Assembly (NCBI RefSeq): GCF_019112545.1
Contig: NW_025064898.1
Span: forward strand, 12,411 to 76,410
Length of the DNA stretch: 64,000 bases
DNA from: Guyanagaster necrorhizus
Taxonomy: Eukaryota > Basidiomycota > Agaricomycetes > Agaricales > Physalacriaceae
Direction: 5' to 3'
Every line of letters begins with the position of its first letter. Within the stretch, counting starts at the first letter, position 1. This document shows, piece after piece, positions 57,136 through 64,000 of this stretch. Position numbers and translations under genes: made by a program. Under the pieces are notes generated by a model, which ran no database searches, was not told where the DNA came from, and worked only from the letters and a program-made list of their open reading frames with translations.

Positions 57136-58352
57136 ATGGCACAACCTCAAAGAGCCATTGACCATCGGTAGGCATCGTGCAATCGGCAGTGAAAGCAACT
57201 AACGTAAAGTATAGAATCTCAATACCTCTCCAAAATAACGACTTGTGCAATCATCCCCGTCAGCCCTCGGCTGCTGACCTTTGCCCTTCAGAGATCATTG
57301 AAAAGATCATATCAGGCTTGGACAAACCAGACGCTGCATCCACTGCAATTGTCTGTAAAACCTGGCTTGAACCATCCCGCATATGCCTGTACTCCAGCCT
57401 GCAGTTCATATACCCTGCTCCGCTACTCGCCTCTACACTACGGACATGCGCGGCTGCACGATCATACATCCACACGCTGTCCTTGAGAATTGTACCATAT
57501 CCCTTGCCAGACATCCCACCTCAGACACCTGCAGATTATGACTGGCTTCTCCTTCTCCCTCCGGGAAACATCTGGTCCTTCCATGTCGCTTTTTGGTCAT
57601 TGGGAGAAATGATTCTGCCAGATGTCCTCAGGCAGCTCTGTGCGACCAGCCTTTCTGCGCTTGAATCTCTCGTCATAAGCAGTTCCTTCATTGATCGAGA
57701 GACGATCAATCTCTTCGCTTCTCTTCGTTCTTTGAGAGAAGTATGCCTTTCGGCACCACTGACTGTAGTCTCGAATGCGGAAGTCCCAGTTTTACCTCCG
57801 TTGACAAGGCTCGGAATACATGCCGGCATTCTAGGTGACCTGCTACTATCACTCCCAATTAGTTCCTTGTCATCGACTCTGACACGATTCGACTTCCGAT
57901 TGCCTCGCGAAATCAGGAACACCCTATTTTCACGCCTTCCCCCGATTCTCAAGGAATTCAAACTTCTCCGTCGTTTGACCGTCGAGGCAGATTTGAAATG
58001 TCGTTCCATGCCCTTTATGGACGACATCATCGGACATCTCCCACGGTTGGAGTACCTTCATGTCTGTAGTGGTATATGGAGCTCTGTCCTACTCGAACGC
58101 TTACCACCTTTGGTAACATACTTGAGCTTGGAGAATCGAGCTATCGCCATGGCCTCACCACAGCCATTTCCCATCCCATCGATTCTGCAAATGCTGGATG
58201 AGCACGTCGGTGTTCTGCAGACGCTAGTGTTGCAAATGTACAGTCAACGGGAGATAAGTCTGGAGCCGTTACGAAGGATTTGCCGCTTAAGTAACATTAA
58301 CCTCATTGTAAGATATTATAACGACGATCGACGCGACTTCATCTTCGACTGA
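57136..58352 (+). CDS. F-box/LRR-like protein
   Basis: The model is ATG at 57136, exon 57136-57167, a 47-nt intron 57168-57214 (GTAGGC...ACTAAC...TATAG), then exon 57215-58352, giving 389 residues. The intron removes a TAG at 57169 and joins CG|A in phase. Residues about 28-65 resemble an F-box (LCPSEIIEKIISGL, AASTAIVCKTWLEPSR, LYSSLQF). The rest has LRR-like repeats with LP/LS spacing (ALESLVISS, LRSLREVCLSAP, LRRLTVEAD, LEYLHVCSG, LVTYLSLEN). Such proteins are large, fast-evolving families in mushrooms. The last codons could instead be intronic, because a GTAAGA donor lies at 58308; see the next entry. Substrate unknown. Confidence 0.75.
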
Positions 58353-58745
58353 GAGTCATATTCCAAGACAAATGGTAGATATTCGAGTAACTAGAGCACA
58401 TACAGAGGCCTTTCTTGGTAGTAACAGAGAAGGAGCCGAGAGACGACATACCCGGCATGTGCTCGGCACCGCCTTCGGGACTCGATGCTGGCATTGCCGG
58501 GCGACTGACGCGCACCTCCAAGTCTGAGAGCGACGCATTGATATCTGTCCGCGTAGCCTCGCAATGGTTTCAATGGCTCCCTGTAAGTACTAATTCCGAA
58601 ACTTTTGTGCTGACCAGCTAGTCATTCTCTACATACAAAGGTCTTGTTTTTCTTTATGGCCAGCATCGACATCGTCGACCCGCCACCTTTACAAAAAGAC
58701 GGAGACAGCAACAACAAAGTCTCCTTCTTTGAAATTGGGATCTAA
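58308..58745 (+). other. Possible additional introns and 3' exons after the F-box/LRR gene
   Basis: A donor at 58308 (GTAAGA) and acceptor at 58405 (CATACAG) give a 98-nt intron. Exon 58406-58582 is open for 59 codons. A second, very good intron at 58583-58640 (GTAAGT, TGCTGACC, ACAAAG, 58 nt) leads to exon 58641-58745 ending TAA. All joins are in phase 0, so the upstream gene could extend to 468 residues. The added residues (VLFFFMASIDIVDPPP) do not look like LRR sequence, so they may instead be the end of another transcript. The rest, 58746-59100, shows nothing I can call. Confidence 0.35.
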
Positions 58746-59108
58746 ATGTAATGTTCCTATTCACCCACTGCCGGTGCTTCGACCGTTCAACTGTCTTGTG
58801 TTTCGATAACAAGACCAAGTGCAAGATCCCGGAACCTTTTTATTCAATGTTCGGCTCTGAAATTTTTGGAATTCACCGGATCTTTCAAACTTTGTACAAG
58901 GAAATTCTTCGCCTGGTTACCTTGCAATTCACATGTGTGCATCTCTTTAGCAGTGAGTGATATTGTCCACAGGGGGTCGGAGCTCAGCAAAAGAGCTCTA
59001 GCAATGGTTTTCTCTTCAGCCTTTGTCAGACTCTTTGGCCGTCACTGTGCTTTGTTGGTTGTCTTGTATCGGACCGCAGCCCTGTGGCCTTCATTCATCG
59101 CCCACGAC

Positions 59109-59116
59109 ATATAAAG
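59109..59116 (+). promoter_or_regulatory. TATA box of the 59259 gene
   Basis: ATATAAAG lies about 95 bp before the 5'UTR intron and is followed by a CT-rich stretch typical of fungal core promoters. Confidence 0.5.
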
Positions 59117-59203
59117 GGATGCAAGTGGTTCTTGCGACCATCTCACACTTCCCGTTCTCCAACCCCCTCACCTATTAAGAAGCCTCTTCCTTATATACAC
59201 CCT

Positions 59204-59254
59204 GTAAGTTATGAATTCTTTCCCCATGGTATGTGATGACTAATGTATATACAG
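59204..59254 (+). other. Predicted 5'UTR intron
   Basis: 51 nt, GTAAGT...TGACTAAT...TATACAG, ending four bases before the ATG at 59259. Confidence 0.55.
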
Positions 59255-59258
59255 AGCC

Positions 59259-60366
59259 ATGGTCAAACCCTTCCATGATATAGGACCTCGTCGCCTTCGG
59301 TCCTTACCGACTTATACTGAGATGTGCGAACGCCAACATTGGGTAACTTATGACATCAGCCGCATCTATATCTGCGGCAAGATAAGAAATGGTGTTTATG
59401 ACGGGGGCTTGTCTCGTTTGCTACGGCACCTTGCGGACGTACGCGGACAAAAGCCTGTGGAAACTATGGCCATCAATGGAGTTGCGTGGTCCGCCTTCGG
59501 GGAAGACCGCTCCGAGTACCACACAGCGCTTATGTCCTTCCCGACTATCAAGAAGCTCTTTCTAGACAATGTTACTTGCAGCCAGAATGAATTTGTTACT
59601 CTTCTGAGTTCCTACTCCCACCTCACCATAATATCCATCGAAGGAGTGACATTCGACGACTTCCCCATAGTGTATAACAGAATCCCAGGCAGACTGAATC
59701 CATCAGTCAGTTCTCTAACACTTCATCTCGACAACTCTTCGACGCCCCTCCTCCGCTTTCTGATGGCCCAAAACCGCCCCTTTTCGCTGTCGTCGGTGAA
59801 TTGTCTGGAAATTTCCGGCTTGAACAATCCTATTCCGGGGACGAAGGATCTCTTTGCTAACCTCGCTCCTGTCATTGCCCGACCCAGAGAGATAACATTC
59901 AGGTGCATAGCCATGCGTACGTTAATCTTATACTTTTTGTGTTCTTCAATCGCTGATTCATGATATGGCAGATGAGGAACTCCCCGCCCTCAAGATGCCA
60001 TATGTTTCCAACCTCACGTTTACCCTCGTTCTGGACAGGCGGCGCGACTATATACATTCTATCAAGTGGTGGGCCAAGACACTCAGCCATCCCAGCTCAC
60101 TCTGGAACCTAAAAATCCGCATTGATAGCAATGCCTCTCTGTCTGATAGAGACCATCCATATTGGACCGACCTAGACAATGCTTTGTGGATGAACAATCT
60201 TTCCCGGCTGCATGTTCAGATTTCCCTTGGATACAGCATCATACAAAGTTGCGTGCTCGTAGGGATGGCAGTGCGTTCGCGACTCCCCCGTGCTACTCAT
60301 CAACATGGATCATTGGGTCGGTTAGCTTGGTTGAACGAAGAGGGGAATATGCTGGATTTGGACTAA
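59259..60366 (+). CDS. LRR-like protein related to F-box proteins (no clear F-box)
   Basis: Two exons, 59259-59916 and 59972-60366, are joined by a 55-nt intron (59917-59971, GTACGT...ATGGCAG) in phase, giving 350 residues. The sequence has hydrophobic repeats with F-box-family C-terminal character (TIKKLFLDNVTCS, LTIISIEGVTFDD, VSSLTLHLDNS, NCLEISGLNN). The N-terminus (RLRSLPTYTEMCERQHW) has no readable F-box, so this is either an F-box-less family member or has an upstream exon. It is the third F-box/LRR-type gene in 6 kb, suggesting a local cluster. Function unknown. Confidence 0.7.
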
Positions 60367-60504
60367 AGACTTTCATGATTTTGATATATTATGGATAGAA
60401 TTTATGCAAATTGAATACTACATTGAGTTAATATCTAGGATGCGCTGAAGTGCGAAGTGCGTTTGGTACGGCGAGACAGCGCCGAAGGCAGCCGTACAAC
60501 GCCT

Positions 60505-60583
60505 GCAAGCCCGGGGCCCACGTCAAGGGAGCACCCGAACGGAGGGGAGCGCACCCACTTCCGTTCTATCCCCCAGGGGACAA
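60505..60583 (+). repeat. GC-rich dispersed repeat, copy 1
   Basis: AAGCCCGGGGCCCACGTCAA...GGGAGCACCC...TATCCCCC is alignable over about 78 bp with 61242-61317. GGTACGGCGAG lies upstream of both copies (60465 and 61142). Confidence 0.7.
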
Positions 60584-61241
60584 TACTGCGTATTGTCGTT
60601 GTGTTGGCGCCTCACGCAGAGGCTATCACTCGCTTATAGAGCACTTCACACAAGAGTTGATAGTTTGTCTGTCCCTTAAAAGCACCACGATCAGATAAAG
60701 AATAGATCAAAACAAAAGGTCGACGTACTTTTATTGTTCTTGGGATGCGAGCTCACTCGATGTGATGATGTTGGCGTTTCATTGAAAGCACTCACTCGCC
60801 TACAAGGTGGTTGACATAGCAATACTTTTGGCGGCCGACGTGAGCGATATTGTGTTGCCAGAGTTTAGCTTGTAAGCGGCTGGACGAAAGATGTGATCGA
60901 CCTTCGATTGAGGTGTTTGATTCTTAATGTCGTGAAATCGTGATGTCGCAGTTTGAGGATCTAGGGAAAAAATCGTAAGAGAGACAGAAGGAAGGAAGTG
61001 TAATAAATGAACATACGCGTGGAAGATACCACCAATAAAGCAAAGGCAGAACTGAGACAACTGATTTCAATAAATATAAGCACAGCAAAGAGTCGTACCA
61101 ACCTGATTATCCAGATCGAAAGGAGGGAAAGAAGCAAGGTCGGTACGGCGAGTAAGCCTTCAAAGGCTTCTCTGTGTACGGACAACTTCCAACCGGAATG
61201 AGGTGACAAACCGGACGCGATGGTATAGGTGCGTTTGGTGG

Positions 61242-61317
61242 AAAGCCCGGGGCCCACGGCAAGGGAGCACCCAGACGGAGGCAGCGCGCATCTGCCCCCG
61301 TCTTATCCCCCGGGAAA
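61242..61317 (+). repeat. GC-rich dispersed repeat, copy 2
   Basis: Same sequence as copy 1 with scattered differences (AAGCCCGGGGCCCACGGCAA...GGGAGCACCC...TATCCCCC), about 740 bp downstream in the same orientation. GTGCGTTTGGT precedes both copies at different distances. Confidence 0.7.
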
Positions 61318-64000
61318 TGCGTACCTTTCAAACCGAGGTCTTGCCTCGCTATTGACCCTGATATTTAAATGGATGGCAAGTCGGAATATATGAATGGCAT
61401 GCTGCAAAAAATGTCAGACGGCGAGAGAATGGTGAGTTGAATAAATGTATACTCAGCTCTTTCCACTGGACGCGTCGGCGCATTTTGACAGCCTTGCGAC
61501 GCCTACGCATTATTAATCGTCCAAACTCCTTTTGATACCTGCTTCGTCCGCAGGTATTTCTAGAACAATGGATACACATTAGTATCCGCAGCAAAAGACG
61601 AGGGGGAGGGATGTACATGTATGTTATTTGGTGATTATCACTGAAAAGAAAAACAGTCATATCGTCATGTCCAAGTCGTGACGCCGAGTGACGCACCATT
61701 ATTTTTCTAGGGTGGGTGTATTGGAGACCACCTGCCATCCCGTGGTCAACGTTCAATACCCCACCCCGTCTTGAAGGATGCAAGCGAGTCTTAGGACCTC
61801 GCGCAATTCTGAAAAGATAATCATCAACAACGGAGACAGAAATCAGGCAGGAAGACGACCTACCATTTTTTTTTTGGCAGAAAGCGAACCGAAGCTACGA
61901 AATCTCCTTGTTAGATCAAAGTTGTCTGATAAAGATAACAACTCACTGCGGAGATTTCAATCAATGCCATTGGCACTGAAAGAGAGGAGCAGCCGACGCC
62001 TCAGAGAGATCCGACTACAAACTCCTCACCGATTCGGTCGCTTGCTCGAACGATGTACTCAGCACTACGTCGCCGGAAAGATGGATGCCGATCCAAGGCC
62101 GCCATCAGCCCTATCGAAGGCGGATGACCGGCCTGTCCAAGGAAGGGTCATCAATGCCGTCGGATCACGAAAGGGAGAGGGCACAATGGCCAAGGATAGT
62201 CGTCGAAACGACCGCACGCATCTACCACGACGCTTGACGTCGCTCACCGTTCGAGTCGGTCAACGACCTCATTGGGAAGATGGATGGGTATCGTTACCCA
62301 TCGCTGCGTGCCGATCCATGGCCTAGCCGATCATGTTGAGATTGACCTTGGTCACCAAGTCGCTCCATTCACCCGACGGTGGGTTCGCTCGACTGAAATC
62401 AGGAGCACCATGATTCGCCAAGTAGGAGGAGCGATATGGTAACCGACAGTGACCCGGATAGTCGCAGAGCGACCGCACGTATCTCCCAGGGCCTAGAGAG
62501 ACGTTGACCCAGGAAAGCATCAGCAGACGAACTGAAGAAGCGGTAGGGAAGAACGTACACATATGTTGCCGATTAATGATAACATCGACGCGGATGTGGC
62601 ACGATGAGCCACTCAAGTTGTGACGCCGATAGTACGTTCACTAAGTAGATTCTACGTAGAGGAACCTCGTAGAATCAATGACTATGTGTAGAGTGAGGGA
62701 ATTGCTCGCTCGCAACGACGTCGGTAACCTACCACAGAGGGGTGGCGGGGAAAGGCAGCCACACACGAGGATCGCCATCCACGTCCTCTGACGAGAGGGC
62801 GGGTGGCGTCGTCGTCTCAAGAGTAGCGTTGAGTATGATAGTTCATTGCTCAAAGGCAAGAGAGGATGGGAACCCAGAGAGAGAAAGCGAAGCTTTTATA
62901 CCTTGAGGACCAGTTGTCGCTTGTTTGCCTCATGTTTTCGCGCCGTGTCCGAAAGGATCAATCGACCAGCGTCTATCACGGTTTTTCCATCTTCAGACAA
63001 GTCTGGACTCAGGGCAGTCGGCTGATGAAAAAAATAAGCCATACAGGCTGTATCTTCGGACTGCCCCGAGGAACAAAGGCAGAACCCAAATGGAGGGAAC
63101 GCGAGTCAAGGCGGCCGTCGTGGTAGAAAAGAAGGAACTCCGAATTGGGCGAGCCGAATTGGCATCAATTCGTACACGTGATCGCATGTTGACTGGAATG
63201 GACGACAGGCCTCTATGGTCGATCCTTGCCACTTACAACCAGCATATCGATCTGGTCCTCGAATTTGGAGACGGTTGGTTCTTGTGATGGTTCCAATATA
63301 TTTTCATTTTAATGGCGACTTTCTCAAACATATTCCACCCAAGAGCCACTCGGGCTCCAGCAATTTTACCGGTCGCCATCACCAAGGATATAACACCTGC
63401 TATCGATGGCACATTATGCTCCGGAATCAGGCACTGCCTGTGTCTACCCTGAATTTAGTGCCTTCGATTCTGCTTCCAATTTGGCTGTGAATTCATGGAG
63501 GTGTATTTGTCTGTCGGGGTTGAACTGGGCGCTGTAGAGCCTGACCAGATTCTAGAGGCTGTCAAGACATATCCATCAAACTGTATCTACACGTTTCAAT
63601 CTTCAAAGGACTAAATGTCACACGGCTCCTGACAACGGTTATCAATTCTGAGTCATGACTCGGGAGTCATTGAGTAAATAATAGTTCCCCCTACACGCCT
63701 CCCGCCACTGATAATCTTTAGCCACGATTCTGTCGACCTCGACTAAGCGACCAAAATACGGAAAGGCCATATCCTTGGATGCCATAACTTGATTCAGGAT
63801 CTCTCTCAATGCACTCACGTAAACTCACACCAATTCTCTCCCACAAAGGACCGCCACACCGACTCGGAGCCACAGTGACCTTCGAAGAAGAGACGAACAC
63901 CAACATATGATAGGTTGTTTACTTTCGTTCCGAACAAGTTGGTAACTCGTGCAAAAACTCGCCAATATAGTACTGAAACTTCCCGTATTTCTGTGCTCTT

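Larger units (their letters stand above)
60367..64000. other. Host DNA without a supportable gene
   Basis: Several ORFs of 60-180 codons exist on both strands, the longest plus-strand one at 61778-62326. They are basic or low-complexity, lack motifs, and overlap open frames on the other strand, so I do not call them. The region carries a GC-rich repeat pair (60505-60583, 61242-61317) and a second short repeat pair (62203-62235, 62457-62488). CpG is abundant, so the retrotransposon decay signature does not extend here. Confidence 0.5.

Noticed and set aside
61349..61783. 144-codon minus-strand ORF
   Set aside because: There is no recognisable motif, it is rich in Arg and Cys without spacing patterns, and there are no credible splice sites.
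61778..62326. 182-codon plus-strand ORF
   Set aside because: It is basic and low in hydrophobic patterning, with no domain, and it overlaps the short repeats. I could not support it as a gene.

Overview
The window looks like a TE-rich chromosome segment of a filamentous basidiomycete, most likely an Agaricomycete. The evidence is an F-box protein with an LPTELCNLVIDH-type N-terminus, short introns of 47-58 nt with GTAAGT-like donors, and chromodomain Ty3/gypsy elements. About 53.7 kb (1-53765) is a nested pile of LTR retrotransposons. The last 10.2 kb (53766-64000) is ordinary CpG-containing host DNA with three small F-box/LRR-type genes.

The nest reads from old to young as follows. Element C is a minus-strand Ty3/gypsy element (3' LTR split into 2879-3258 and 20442-20560, interior 20561-27545, 5' LTR 27546-28043). 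Its left LTR was hit by element A (plus strand, 3' half visible, 88-2878) and by element B (minus strand, 3259-20441, TSD AAATA). The 5' LTR of B then received a minus-strand solo LTR (11216-11735, TSD CTTTG) and, most recently, element G (plus strand, 11899-20399, TSD GAATA). On the right, an older repeat X (28144-28926) was hit by a solo C-type LTR (28164-28664, TSD TGTGC) and by element D (minus strand, 28927-31754). D is broken by a Ty1/copia element (31755-43682), which carries a 5'-truncated plus-strand gypsy element F (about 32547-40094). A third C-type LTR follows (43860-44352). A second, inverted copy of X (up to 53765) contains the complete minus-strand gypsy element E (45431-53582, TSD CTATT).

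A, B, D, E, F and G belong to one Tf1/sushi-like chromovirus family. The order is LTR, a self-complementary primer site, a small ORF with a hydrophobic helix, an overlapping gag with a CCHC knuckle, then PR-RT-RNaseH-IN-chromodomain, polypurine tract and LTR. No copy is intact. G is the youngest by sequence and CpG content, but it still has one stop in gag and five in pol, mostly CGA to TGA. The older copies have lost nearly all CpG as TpG/CpA, which points to deamination of methylated CpG.

The points most worth a second look are: (1) a conserved upstream ORF with a predicted transmembrane helix, ending at a UGA found at the same place in four copies, followed by two long overlapping frames; (2) a primer site that covaries with the predicted mRNA 5' end between subfamilies, indicating self-priming; (3) an intron-containing, cysteine-rich ORF antisense to pol in element C; (4) LTR differences in G that fall only at CpG; (5) an in-frame copia-gypsy gag junction; (6) a copia right flank that does not continue the element it interrupts.

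Host genes are a minus-strand F-box gene (54619-56109, one apparent 1-nt frameshift), a plus-strand F-box/LRR-like gene (57136-58352, possibly extending to 58745) and a plus-strand LRR-like gene (59259-60366) with a TATA box and a 5'UTR intron. I found no supportable gene in 60367-64000.
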